This document shows, piece by piece, positions 25,568 through 35,102 of a stretch of 64,000 bases of DNA (position 1 is its first letter; each line of letters starts with the position of its first letter). Source of the stretch: an uncultured Paraprevotella sp. Lineage in GTDB: Bacteria; Bacteroidota; Bacteroidia; Bacteroidales; Bacteroidaceae. The notes beneath the pieces were generated by a model. It did not search any database. It was not told the origin of the DNA and was given only the letters and a program-made list of their open reading frames with translations. The translations under genes were made by a program, and so were the position numbers. The DNA lies in contig URKA01000001.1 in assembly GCA_900548345.1 (NCBI GenBank), positions 143,498-207,497 on the forward strand, written 5' to 3'.

Positions 25568-28500
25568 ATGAACCATTCTTTCTTTAAAAAAGTATTGATG
25601 GCTTCGGTGTGCGGATGCTGTTTCGCATCGGCTGGTGCACAGGTCACACTTAACATCGATGCCGGACAACGGGGACCGGCCATAGGCAACCGGCACTACG
25701 GCATCTTCTTTGAGGAAATCAACCACGCCGGCGATGGCGGCCTGTATGCGGAACTCATTCAAAACCGCTCCTTTGAAGACAACGCGTCCAATCCCGACAA
25801 GTGGTGGACAGTGGAGAATGCCACAATGAGCCTCATTACGGACAATCTTCTGAACAATGTGCAAGAACATGCGTTGCGGGTGCAGTTTACCGGCAACGGC
25901 GACGGCGTGCGCAACGAAGGCTTCTGGGGTATCAATGTAGTGAACGGACGCACCTACAAAGTCTCTCTCTGGGTGAGAAGCGAGGCCGGTTATAACGGAA
26001 GCCTGTATTTTGAATTGCAAAATGAAAACGGAGACCGTTTGGGACGCAAGGCCCAACTCGTCAGTATCAATTCGGAGTGGAAACAAATCACGGCGGAAAT
26101 CACCGCCACAGGAGATGACCCGAAAGGCTGGTTCGCCATCAAGGGCAGCAAAGCCGGCACAATTGACATAGATGTCGTCAGCCTCTTCCCTCCCACGTTC
26201 AAGGACCGTCCCAACGGCTGCCGTATTGACCTTGCAGAAATGCTTGCAGCCATGAAGCCTTCTTTCGTGCGCTTTCCCGGCGGATGCTATGTGGAAGGAG
26301 AATACGACAATGGCAAGACAAACCGTTTTGAATGGAAAAACACCGTGGGACCCATCGAGGAGCGTCCCGGCCATCTGAACAGGAACTGGAGATATAATGT
26401 GTCCGACGGCTTCGGATTCCATGAAATGTTGCAGCTCACCGAAGATTTGGGGGCCGAGCCTCTGTTTGTGGTGAACATGGGTATGGGACACGGCTGGTGC
26501 GTGGACTATAACAACATAGACGAATATATACAGGAAGCCCTCGATGCCATTGAATATTGCAACGGTGACGCCTCTACCACCAAATGGGGAGCATTACGCG
26601 CACAAAACGGGCATCCCGAACCGTTTAACCTGCGCTTGTTGGAAATCGGAAATGAGAATTATAATTTTTCTTCCGACAACAACAATGACCAAAGCGACCA
26701 TTATGCCGAACGCTATTATCAATTCTATAAGGCCATCAAGGCAAAATATCCCGAAGTGTTACTTATAGGTAATGTGGAAGCGTGGGGAACCGATGCGCCG
26801 AGCTGGCGCAATCCTTATCCGGTAGAGGCCGTGGACGAACATTATTACCGGTCGCCGGACTGGTTTCTTAACCAATATAACAAGTATGACACGTACAGCC
26901 GCTCAAGCTACAAGGTATATGTAGGAGAATATGCCGTTACACAGAATTTCGGTGTCAACGGACATCTGAATGCGGCACTGGGCGAAGCCGTCTACATGCA
27001 AGGTATGGAAAACAATTCCGACGTGTGCATCATGAACAGCTACGCCCCGATTTTCGTCAATGAGGACCATGTCAACCCGTGGCGCCCCGACATGATTCGT
27101 TTCAACAGCCGGGAAAGCTACGGCACACCCTCGTACTACGTACAGCAACTTATGCCAAGCCATATCGGAAAACAAAATGTGAAATGGACGGAAGAGGGCA
27201 ATCTTTCGCGTCAGGAAGGTGCCTTCGGCCTCAGCACATGGAATACGATTGCCACATTCGACAATGTGAGCGTCACAAATGGAGACGGAGGCGTGATATT
27301 CAGTGACGACTTCTCTACACAAAAGAGCGAATGGAGTGCCAACGGAGGCACGTGGTCTACAGCAAACGGAGTACTCCGGCAAAGTAGTTCCGGCACACAA
27401 GGCCAGTTATACGTATGCCATGTAAAGGCCGGTACAAAGTATACTTTTGAAGTGGATGCCACGAAAGTGAATGGAGCGGAAGGTTTCCTTATCGCATTCA
27501 ACTATGTCGACACCGACAACTACTGTTGGTGGAACCTTGGCGGATGGGGCAACACGAAACATGCCGTAGAGGTCTGCACAAACGGGAACAAGACAACGGT
27601 GGCCGAGACATCCGCATCCCTGGAAAACAACAAAACCTACCATATCAGGATAGAGGTGGATGGGAACCATGTGGTTTGCTATCTGGACAATCAGGTAGTG
27701 CATGACTTCAACCTGCCGGATGCCCGTAAGATATATGTCTCGTCAAGCATCGACGATGAGGAAGGTATGATGTACCTGAAACTGGTCAACCCCAATGCTA
27801 CGGCGCAAACTGCGACCGTCAACATGGCCAATGCCACCATCACGGACGGAGAGGTCGTGGTGCTGTCCAGTGCCAGCGGATTGGACGAAAACACGACGGA
27901 CAATCCGAGAAATGTGGTACCTGTGGAACGCACGCTCAACATCTCAGGTCAAACGTTCGTGTACGAGGTTCCGGCTTATTCGCTGAATATTCTCAAACTG
28001 AAGGTGACCGATGTGAATATCGTACCGGAAGTGAAGGAAGAGATGCCCGCCCCTCTCGTGAGATATTCTTTCGAGAACGGGACGCCGACGGACGACAGCC
28101 ACACGTTCCAAGGCGAACTCCATAATGCTGTCATCGCCGATATGGATGACGGCAATAAGGCCCTTTATTTCCCCTCCGATTCGCAGGACAGCTACATGGA
28201 TTTAGGAACCGACATGGCAAAAAGCGTGATGGGAAAACTCACCGGAGACTACTCGGTCTCCATCGACATGCTGTTTCCCGACGCTGGAAACCTGAAGGAA
28301 TATTGCTGGGCTTATGGCCTGAGCAACGGAACGGAACAATTCGTAGGGCTGATTAATACAGCGAATAATACCAACTGGTATTACACCATCAAGAACAGGA
28401 CTTCTGCCGAAGACATCAAGTCCGGTTCCGGACTGACTTACAACGAATGGCACAATGTGACCATGACCAAACAGGGAAACATCGGACGGATTTACGTAGA

Positions 28501-30859
28501 CGGCTACCTGCTGAAAGAACTCACAAGCATACTCTCACCTGCAGACATAGCATCGACAATAACGGAAGCCTATCTCGGACGCTCGCCTTTCTCGGCCGAC
28601 GCCTGCATCTCCAACGCCTATTTCGACAATTTCCAAATCTTCGGGGAGGCATTGACCGCACAACAGGTCAGGCAACTTTATGAGGACGTGAACGGACGAA
28701 GCATTTACTCGTCCACAGCCATAATAGACACCGAACTTACGGCACTGATGGTCTATGGCAGTAAACTCAACCTGCTGCACGCCACCACAGAACTGCCTAC
28801 AAAGACAAATAATGGCACCACTCTGGAGTGGACATTGCATGACGACCACAGCGAAGACATAGCGCAGGAAGGTAATACACTTATCGTAAACAGACTGCCG
28901 CAAGGCGATGAACCGGTCTATTCCGGCACAATAGGCGTACTGTTGCACGGAAAAAACTGGGACAGGTACATGCAGTTTCCGGTTATCCTTGCTCCCGACG
29001 ACAAGAAATACGGCTATCTGTACTGCTTTATGAACGCCGGCAAGGAAATCACAAACTATGCCTTGGGCAGTAAGGAAAGCAAGGGGCAAGAGTTCAACGT
29101 ACTGTTGGGCGGCGAGGAAATCTTCGACACTTCCGAACTGGCCGGTATCGAAGGGGGCACACGCGATGCCTTCCTTGCCCGTGGAGAAGCCGGCGACGGC
29201 TATCTGATGACCACCACCGACATGCAGGTGGCTGTCACCGGTTCGTGGTTCAACCACGGCATGAACCTGCTCCACTCGGACGACCTCATCCATTGGACAA
29301 GCACCACCTTCCGGTTCACCGACGGCAAACGCATCTTCTCCGACCCGGAGGCTGATACGGGTGTCTACTCCACCGACGAGGAATACGCCAAGATTAACCG
29401 CGTATGGGCGCCGCAAGTGATTTGGGACAAGGACTACAACGGCGGCGAGGGAGCCTACCTTGTATATTACTCCCTGCTCTCTTCCAACGAGGGCGATGAC
29501 CACGACCGTATCTTCTATTCCTACGCCAACCGCGACTTCACCACCCTGACACAGCCCCGCCTGTTCTTCGACCCCGGCATCTCGGTCATCGACGGCGACA
29601 TCGTGTACAATCCTTACGACGGTCTTTATCACATGTTCTACAAACGCGAAACAGCATCCGGAACTGCCAGGGGCATCTATGAAGCCACTTCTCCCGTACT
29701 GGTGGGCGGCAAGTGGACCGAAGTGATGCACGTCACTAACGAAGGCTCCAACCAGGTGGAAGGCTCAAGCTGCATACGCCGTATCAACGAGGATGTGTAC
29801 AACCTCTACTATATGCGCTATTCCGGAGGTTCCGCCTACAAATATTGCGAACTCGACCACATGGGACTGAACCATACCTCATCCTCCAACCTGAGGGGCA
29901 CGGGTGCGTTCCAGCACGGTTCTTTCATGACCGTTACGGAAGAAGAGTATGTGATGTTACAGGCCTGGAGCGATGTGAAATTGCTTCTGCCTTCGGTCGA
30001 GGCAGCAAAAGCCGAGTCCGGCTCGCACGTGTTTGACGAGGCCATCGCACAGGCCAAAGCGGCTCTGGAGATGACCGATGTGACCACGCTGAGTATAGAA
30101 CTGCCGAAAGCTTATCAGGCACTATTGGATGCGCAGGATGCCTATAAGCAGGAACTGTGCGACAAGGCTGATGAGAAGAATCCGGCCGACCTGACTTTCC
30201 TACTCGTCAATCCGGACTTTTCGAATGGTGGTACGGGATGGAACGGTACGTCGTTCACCGATGTGGCCTCCGGCGTGGCGGAACAGTGGAACAAGAACTT
30301 CGACAATTATCAGGTGCTGACAGGCATGCCGGACGGAGACTACCGTTTCTTCTGTCAAGGCTTCTATCGTTTCGGGACCGTGGCAGACGCTTACACGGCT
30401 CATCAGAACGGAAGCGAAGAACTGCGTGCCGAACTGTACATGAATGACGCTTCCGCATCTTTCATTTCCCTGTACTCGGAATCCGACGACTACACCTATA
30501 GTCCGCGCTACACTTATCCTGATAATATAGGCGGGGCTTCTGCGGCATTCAATAAGGATGGTAACTATCACGGAAATACAGTGAACTTCCATCTGGCACA
30601 GAAAGGCGACCTGAAAGTGGGTATGCGTAACCATGCCAGTGTCTATGCCGACTGGACCTGTTTCGACAATTTCCATCTGTATTATCTGGGCGGCAGCACA
30701 GGCATCAATGAGGTAAACGCACCGGCTTCGGATGTTCCGGTAGATGTCTATACCCTCAGCGGCGTGAAGGTGCGACACGATGTCATGCCGGAAAAGGCCG
30801 TTAAAGGCCTTCCCGCAGGTATATATATAATAGGTAAGAAGAAAGTGGTGGTGAAATAG
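25568..30859 (+). CDS. GH51-LamG-GH43 multidomain arabinanase/arabinofuranosidase
   Basis: Secreted 1763-residue enzyme likely to strip arabinan or arabinoxylan. After the signal peptide comes a GH51 catalytic module (GIFFEEINHAGDGGLYAELI, acid/base Glu363 in EIGNENYNF, nucleophile Glu454 in YVGEYAV). It carries a CBM4_9-like insert at about 75-210, and a LamG-like domain (about 560-720) is embedded before the GH51 C-terminal strand set. A second LamG domain spans about 827-1020, then an Ig-like segment. A GH43 propeller (about 1146-1466) follows, with GGTRDAFL, VIDGDIVY and NQVEGSSC. A helical FIVAR-like linker and a jelly-roll module (about 1537-1705) resemble the C-terminus of the protein at 5169. 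The tail VYTLSGVKVRHD ... GIYIIGKKKVVVK matches the PL11 tail. It is a single transcription unit, convergent with the kinase gene. Confidence 0.9.
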   Translation: MNHSFFKKVLMASVCGCCFASAGAQVTLNIDAGQRGPAIGNRHYGIFFEEINHAGDGGLYAELIQNRSFEDNASNPDKWWTVENATMSLITDNLLNNVQEHALRVQFTGNGDGVRNEGFWGINVVNGRTYKVSLWVRSEAGYNGSLYFELQNENGDRLGRKAQLVSINSEWKQITAEITATGDDPKGWFAIKGSKAGTIDIDVVSLFPPTFKDRPNGCRIDLAEMLAAMKPSFVRFPGGCYVEGEYDNGKTNRFEWKNTVGPIEERPGHLNRNWRYNVSDGFGFHEMLQLTEDLGAEPLFVVNMGMGHGWCVDYNNIDEYIQEALDAIEYCNGDASTTKWGALRAQNGHPEPFNLRLLEIGNENYNFSSDNNNDQSDHYAERYYQFYKAIKAKYPEVLLIGNVEAWGTDAPSWRNPYPVEAVDEHYYRSPDWFLNQYNKYDTYSRSSYKVYVGEYAVTQNFGVNGHLNAALGEAVYMQGMENNSDVCIMNSYAPIFVNEDHVNPWRPDMIRFNSRESYGTPSYYVQQLMPSHIGKQNVKWTEEGNLSRQEGAFGLSTWNTIATFDNVSVTNGDGGVIFSDDFSTQKSEWSANGGTWSTANGVLRQSSSGTQGQLYVCHVKAGTKYTFEVDATKVNGAEGFLIAFNYVDTDNYCWWNLGGWGNTKHAVEVCTNGNKTTVAETSASLENNKTYHIRIEVDGNHVVCYLDNQVVHDFNLPDARKIYVSSSIDDEEGMMYLKLVNPNATAQTATVNMANATITDGEVVVLSSASGLDENTTDNPRNVVPVERTLNISGQTFVYEVPAYSLNILKLKVTDVNIVPEVKEEMPAPLVRYSFENGTPTDDSHTFQGELHNAVIADMDDGNKALYFPSDSQDSYMDLGTDMAKSVMGKLTGDYSVSIDMLFPDAGNLKEYCWAYGLSNGTEQFVGLINTANNTNWYYTIKNRTSAEDIKSGSGLTYNEWHNVTMTKQGNIGRIYVDGYLLKELTSILSPADIASTITEAYLGRSPFSADACISNAYFDNFQIFGEALTAQQVRQLYEDVNGRSIYSSTAIIDTELTALMVYGSKLNLLHATTELPTKTNNGTTLEWTLHDDHSEDIAQEGNTLIVNRLPQGDEPVYSGTIGVLLHGKNWDRYMQFPVILAPDDKKYGYLYCFMNAGKEITNYALGSKESKGQEFNVLLGGEEIFDTSELAGIEGGTRDAFLARGEAGDGYLMTTTDMQVAVTGSWFNHGMNLLHSDDLIHWTSTTFRFTDGKRIFSDPEADTGVYSTDEEYAKINRVWAPQVIWDKDYNGGEGAYLVYYSLLSSNEGDDHDRIFYSYANRDFTTLTQPRLFFDPGISVIDGDIVYNPYDGLYHMFYKRETASGTARGIYEATSPVLVGGKWTEVMHVTNEGSNQVEGSSCIRRINEDVYNLYYMRYSGGSAYKYCELDHMGLNHTSSSNLRGTGAFQHGSFMTVTEEEYVMLQAWSDVKLLLPSVEAAKAESGSHVFDEAIAQAKAALEMTDVTTLSIELPKAYQALLDAQDAYKQELCDKADEKNPADLTFLLVNPDFSNGGTGWNGTSFTDVASGVAEQWNKNFDNYQVLTGMPDGDYRFFCQGFYRFGTVADAYTAHQNGSEELRAELYMNDASASFISLYSESDDYTYSPRYTYPDNIGGASAAFNKDGNYHGNTVNFHLAQKGDLKVGMRNHASVYADWTCFDNFHLYYLGGSTGINEVNAPASDVPVDVYTLSGVKVRHDVMPEKAVKGLPAGIYIIGKKKVVVK

Positions 30860-30903
30860 TTCTTCATTTCCCTCTCAATTCATCTTACAGACTGATGTCA
30901 AGG

Positions 30904-31866
30904 TTATTTCCGGGGCGTAATTTCTTGTATGGTCTGGAAATCCACAGCACGGTTGCCATCTACGGACACAGCACCACTGTCGTTTGTCCTATGGATGGCA
31001 ACCGTTTGTGCATGGCGGTAAAGGGTTGCGGCAATGTAGCCGGACAATACTACGACTGCAGCTATCAGTAACGACAGGTAGATATGGCTTCGATAAGACC
31101 GTTGGACCTGTGGCATGATTTGCGATACGGATGCAGGCCGCGCAGCGGGGTCATGCCGAATGCATATCTTAGCTATCCGGCGCAGGTCGCGGCTTCCCGT
31201 AGCTTCGGCCATTCCGTTTACCACCATGCCCAGTGAATAAATGTCTGACTTCACATTAGGTCGGGCATCAGGCAGCAGTTGCTCCGGTGCAATGTAGTTC
31301 AGACTGCCTGCCGGGCATTTCAGTACGCAATGGGCATCGCTGTCTGACAGACTGAAGTCAATCAGTTTCACGTTCCGTCCGTTGTGGGTAATGATAATGT
31401 TCTCCGGCTTCAAGTCACGGTGTATCACTTGTTTGCAGTGCAGGTATTCCAGCGCATCCATCAATTGCCGTGTCAAGTGCAAGGCAAAGTCGGTGGTAAG
31501 CAAACCTTTGTCCATGATTTCTCTTAACGTATCCCCATCCACATATTCCATAATGATGGTAGGCCCCAATCCATCCACTTCTTCCATTCCTATTGTCCTG
31601 CAGATGTGCGGATGGTCTATCAGCAAGCCAATCTCAAACTCCTTGACCAATGCCTGCCGATACACGGGAGTGTACAGAAATTCCGGCCTCAGACATTTCA
31701 GCACGTAGAGCTTGTCGTAGCGAACGGCGGTAAACAGCCGGGCGGGGCCGGATTCAGACACATAATATTCGTGCAGGTCCGTGAACTTGCGGTAAGTATC
31801 TATCGGCTTGTCTGCCATGATTTCTTCTTTCAGGTCGTTTACAAATCCCGAACTTTCATTTTCCAT
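30904..31866 (-). CDS. Membrane-anchored Ser/Thr protein kinase
   Basis: Hanks-type kinase (320 residues) at the 3' end of the fimbrillin operon. The kinase domain spans about 25-265. The ATP-binding Lys is in YVLKCLRP, although a classical glycine-rich loop is not obvious. The catalytic loop HRDLKPENIII is intact, but the DFG motif reads DFS (LIDFSLSD). GSLNYIAPEQ marks the APE region and DIYSLGMVV follows. A transmembrane helix (HIYLSLLIAAVVVLSGYIAATLY, about 262-284) puts a short C-terminal tail outside the cytoplasm. It lies 16 bp downstream of the 191-residue gene. Altered DFG and weak P-loop leave activity uncertain. Confidence 0.88.
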   Translation of the reverse strand: MENESSGFVNDLKEEIMADKPIDTYRKFTDLHEYYVSESGPARLFTAVRYDKLYVLKCLRPEFLYTPVYRQALVKEFEIGLLIDHPHICRTIGMEEVDGLGPTIIMEYVDGDTLREIMDKGLLTTDFALHLTRQLMDALEYLHCKQVIHRDLKPENIIITHNGRNVKLIDFSLSDSDAHCVLKCPAGSLNYIAPEQLLPDARPNVKSDIYSLGMVVNGMAEATGSRDLRRIAKICIRHDPAARPASVSQIMPQVQRSYRSHIYLSLLIAAVVVLSGYIAATLYRHAQTVAIHRTNDSGAVSVDGNRAVDFQTIQEITPRK

Positions 31867-31882
31867 ATCCTGGTCTTGAGGG

Positions 31883-32458
31883 TTATTCGTTTGTTTTTAT
31901 GATTTGCAGGGTGGAAAGTCCGCTCTGACGGGCCGCCACGAAAGGAGCCGTACGCTCTCCATCACGTTCAATGTAGGGGAGGTACAATGGCTTTCCTTTG
32001 ATGAAGCAACCGGCCACAAAACGGTCGCCAGCATGCAGCTTGCTGTTCTCCGAAGCGGTCACTTCAAAACGGTTTCCCCCCAAATAATGCAATTTTACCA
32101 GACGGTTGGGGCACCATCCTATATCCACCCTCTCGCCCGGTTCCAAATCACTGCTTATCACCTGTTCGGCATTGAAGAACGAAGAGTTGGACAGATGGCG
32201 CATCTGCAGCCATTCTACGAATTCGGCATAATCTTTATGACCTACATACTGCGACAAGATATCAAGGGTCATTCCACGACTTCTATGCTCGTCCTTCACA
32301 TAGCCCCATATTCGTTTTAAGGTAGAGGCAGAAAGGGTCTTGTTAATCTTTCGCTTCATGTGGTAGGAGAACTCCTCAAAGTCGGTCGTGGTATTTAAGG
32401 CTTTCCCATAAGTCTCCACTACCAATATCTTCAATTTCTCAATTTCCGGATTTGCCAT
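31883..32458 (-). CDS. Unknown cytoplasmic protein preceding the kinase
   Basis: I do not recognise a named family. The start at 32458 (MANPEIEKLKILVVETYGKA) is preferred over an upstream extension that overlaps the previous gene. The first about 90 residues are helical and basic (HMKRKINKTLSASTLKRIWG ... TLDILSQYVGHKDYAEFVEW). This spacing resembles a small DNA- or protein-binding helical domain. The second half (DLEPGERVDIGWCPNRLVKL, then SENSKLHAGDRFVAGCFIKG) is a beta-rich segment. There is no signal peptide. The gap to the kinase gene is 16 bp, so the two are likely co-translated and may work together. Confidence 0.6.
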   Translation of the reverse strand: MANPEIEKLKILVVETYGKALNTTTDFEEFSYHMKRKINKTLSASTLKRIWGYVKDEHRSRGMTLDILSQYVGHKDYAEFVEWLQMRHLSNSSFFNAEQVISSDLEPGERVDIGWCPNRLVKLHYLGGNRFEVTASENSKLHAGDRFVAGCFIKGKPLYLPYIERDGERTAPFVAARQSGLSTLQIIKTNE

Positions 32459-32484
32459 CTTTTTCAGTCTTTTATTTGGATTTG

Positions 32485-34113
32485 TTACTCTCCTTTTATC
32501 GTTTTGAATCTTCCCCAACTGCCATGCAACCTGTACATAGTCCGTGTACCGGCCGGTACGTGGAGGGTACAATTGGTAAACATGTCACAAACTCTGTTAG
32601 TAAAGGAATTGTCATTGCATACGGGCGGATATTCGGCTGCTATGTAGAGGTCTTGCAACGGGCAGCCATCGAACGCATAGTCCGACACCAACTCCAGTCC
32701 TGCTCCCAGATGTACCGAGGTCAGAAAGTTACAGTTCTGAAATGTGCCTGTGGCCAGCGTCTGTAGTTTGCCGGGCATGGTGATTTCTGTCACAGTACTA
32801 CCGGAGAATACAGCCTGCCCTATATGGGTCATGTTATCGGGGAATGTGAAACTGGTAATATGTGTGTCCTTGAAAGCATAGTCACCCAATTGGGTTACAG
32901 TGGCAGGCAAGGTGTAATGGCCTGTCTTTTCCAAAGGAAACCACAGTAATTGACTGACATCTGCATTAAACAAGACACCGTCGATGCTGCAATAGTTCAG
33001 ATTGGCAATCGAAACGATAATTTCCTTCAGTGACACACATCCTTCCGATGGGGTAATCTCCCGCGCATTGGCGGGAATGGACAGACTCTTGAGCGATGTG
33101 CAGTTCATGAAAGCATTATGCTCAATCTTTTCCGTACTGACAGGCAATGTCACCTCCGTCAGCTTCTCACAATCGGCAAACATCCCATAGCCAATCACGC
33201 CGGGTTGCGTATAGCGCCCATAACCATAAGGGCCTCCTCCTTCCGCGATGTTCACTTCCGTCAAGTCAACCTTGGCTAACATCCCGTCTGTTCTTGTGCC
33301 ATCCGGATTCCGCCCCATCATCTGGCGCAAGCATCGCAGGTCATCACCATTCAGTTCGCCTTTCAAAGCAAGTTGGGTTTGCTTATATTTGTCTTCACCC
33401 ATCAGAAAATCCAAATCACCGGCATCTTCCAATATGACGGCGTCACCCGTTTGGCAAGTCAATGTTTCTCCTATGCCTTCGCCCGCTTTGCTGATGGCAA
33501 AAGGTTGCAGGATATAAGTGTGTCCCTGTTGCAGGGAGCTTATCTGCACTCTCACCTTACCGTCCTCACCTGGCTTGGCGTCGGCAATCACCTTGCGGCT
33601 TTCCCTGTCACCTTCTTCCCTGATGTAGCACCCCATCTCTGTGACAACATCTCCACCTGAGTCGAATATATAAAATACAACGATAATACTTGTAGGACCT
33701 TGACTGGCTATTTTCAGTCCACCCACAGTAGGCTTCATATTCGGCTGCGTCTGGAAACTTTCCGTTTCGCTCATGATGACAGTCCCGTTCCGGTTTCCCT
33801 GCAAGGCGTAATAATAGGTGGTATTGGGACTCAGGCCACTCAGTTTATAATCAACCTTACTCTCAACGGGTACCAGTTCAGGGGTCTGTTGGTCCATTTG
33901 TGTCGTCCTGCCAAAAACGAAACGTAAGGCAGGCATGGTGGAATGTTCCGTCAGGACAATTTCACCCTCCAGTGTAGCAGTAGTGCGGGTAACATCTTTC
34001 GCCGGCCACACGAACAAATCGGGCACCATATTGACCGGCCCGTCATGATTGGAACAGGCAGTTACAAGTATAGACAAAGCCACGATGATGAAAATGGATT
34101 TTATTGTCTTCAT
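32485..34113 (-). CDS. BspA-type leucine-rich repeat lipoprotein
   Basis: Predicted surface lipoprotein of 542 residues. The start at 34113 gives a lipobox signal peptide (MKTIKSIFIIVALSILVTAC). Two fibronectin-III-like domains follow (about 30-115 and 120-215; for example YKLSGLSPNTTYYYALQGN). LRR_5/BspA repeats run from about 310 to 520 (YGMFADCEKLTEVTLP, HNAFMNCTSLKSLSIP, YAFDGCPLQDLYIA). Proteins of this type often mediate adhesion. Its ATG overlaps the upstream stop (ATGA), showing tight coupling in the fimbrillin operon. Confidence 0.85.
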   Translation of the reverse strand: MKTIKSIFIIVALSILVTACSNHDGPVNMVPDLFVWPAKDVTRTTATLEGEIVLTEHSTMPALRFVFGRTTQMDQQTPELVPVESKVDYKLSGLSPNTTYYYALQGNRNGTVIMSETESFQTQPNMKPTVGGLKIASQGPTSIIVVFYIFDSGGDVVTEMGCYIREEGDRESRKVIADAKPGEDGKVRVQISSLQQGHTYILQPFAISKAGEGIGETLTCQTGDAVILEDAGDLDFLMGEDKYKQTQLALKGELNGDDLRCLRQMMGRNPDGTRTDGMLAKVDLTEVNIAEGGGPYGYGRYTQPGVIGYGMFADCEKLTEVTLPVSTEKIEHNAFMNCTSLKSLSIPANAREITPSEGCVSLKEIIVSIANLNYCSIDGVLFNADVSQLLWFPLEKTGHYTLPATVTQLGDYAFKDTHITSFTFPDNMTHIGQAVFSGSTVTEITMPGKLQTLATGTFQNCNFLTSVHLGAGLELVSDYAFDGCPLQDLYIAAEYPPVCNDNSFTNRVCDMFTNCTLHVPAGTRTMYRLHGSWGRFKTIKGE

Positions 34114-35102
34114 TGTCTTCCTATTTTTATACCTATCCCGACATTCACTTGCCATTGTTTTTCCGCCACATTTCCGCACGAAACGGCAACTGCAAGCCGT
34201 TTGAACGAACAAAGGGCCCCAACTTCTACGGCCAGCCCCCTGCGACAAAAATCCTTGCAACGTACATACCCGCCTCCTTCAATGTCCGCCAGTTGCCAGG
34301 CGGTAAAGGTCTTTCCATATCCTAATCCTTCAAAGATACAAAAGTGACGCGACAGTCTGTGGATGCATCCGGTTGTAAAGGCCAGATTACTGCGACAGGT
34401 TTTCCCCGAATAATAAGGTTTGTCACCCGATGAGGCTAATATGCCCTGTTGGTTGCAGACATCTGTCGTCTTTTTCTCTTTATTGAAGTCGGATTGCATG
34501 TGTATGAAGCATCCATGGCGGCGCATCACGGTCAGGAACAGTCCCCAGGACGGCCCGTCCGTGTGAAAGGATACGGTGGCCATAGCATGATATGCCATGG
34601 GTATTTTCTCTTTGTGGGGTATGATTGTAATGGTATCCACGATGGTTTGCCTGAGCACGACAGTGTCCGGTTTCAATGCAGCCACGGCCATACTGTCCAT
34701 AGGAGTATTGAGAGTCATCTCATAGGCTACATGGCTTTCCAAAGGCGCGGGAAAACGATAGTCGCGCAACACGCCCCATTGAGGGTGCTTGACAGTTATC
34801 TTGCTGCTGCCTTTAGGCAAATAAAGTATGATTTCACCGACTTCGTCTTTACGTTTCACGATTCCCAACGGGGTGGAGAACACGAAGTCCGAGGAAGTTG
34901 GTATTTTCAACAAAGCACAGGCTTCACCGTTGAGGTCACGAACAGGATTGATAAAGCCGCTTACGTCATTGGGCAGCGTGCGGAACTTCTTCACCTGGAA
35001 TTGTTGGGCCTGCATACACATTGTGCCCATTATCCACATGCCGAGTAACAGCAAGAACCGGCCCGATACCTTTAATATAATATGTATCCCGTTTATCTTC
35101 AT
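34110..35102 (-). CDS. Exported protein, possible outer-membrane or periplasmic partner
   Basis: I do not recognise the family. The protein of 330 residues has an N-terminal hydrophobic export signal (about residues 8-32, VSGRFLLLLGMWIMGTMCMQ). A beta-rich N-terminal domain contains GEACALLKIPT and VGEIILYLPKGSSKITVKHP. This pattern is typical of Bacteroidetes PEGA/carboxypeptidase-like surface domains. The C-terminal part (about 180-330) has alternating short strands with several Cys and ends GKTFTAWQLADIEGGGYVRC ... VNVGIGIKIGRQ. That pattern resembles a small beta-barrel ending. The start overlaps the stop of the preceding gene and its own stop overlaps the BspA start, so it is an integral member of the operon. 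Confidence 0.65.
   Translation of the reverse strand: MKINGIHIILKVSGRFLLLLGMWIMGTMCMQAQQFQVKKFRTLPNDVSGFINPVRDLNGEACALLKIPTSSDFVFSTPLGIVKRKDEVGEIILYLPKGSSKITVKHPQWGVLRDYRFPAPLESHVAYEMTLNTPMDSMAVAALKPDTVVLRQTIVDTITIIPHKEKIPMAYHAMATVSFHTDGPSWGLFLTVMRRHGCFIHMQSDFNKEKKTTDVCNQQGILASSGDKPYYSGKTCRSNLAFTTGCIHRLSRHFCIFEGLGYGKTFTAWQLADIEGGGYVRCKDFCRRGLAVEVGALCSFKRLAVAVSCGNVAEKQWQVNVGIGIKIGRQ

Noticed and set aside
32459..32572. N-terminal extension of the 191-residue protein
   Set aside because: It overlaps the BspA lipoprotein coding sequence in another frame and looks like a shadow.
34114..34260. Extended N-terminus of the BspA lipoprotein
   Set aside because: It would bury the lipobox signal peptide and overlap the previous gene by about 150 bp.
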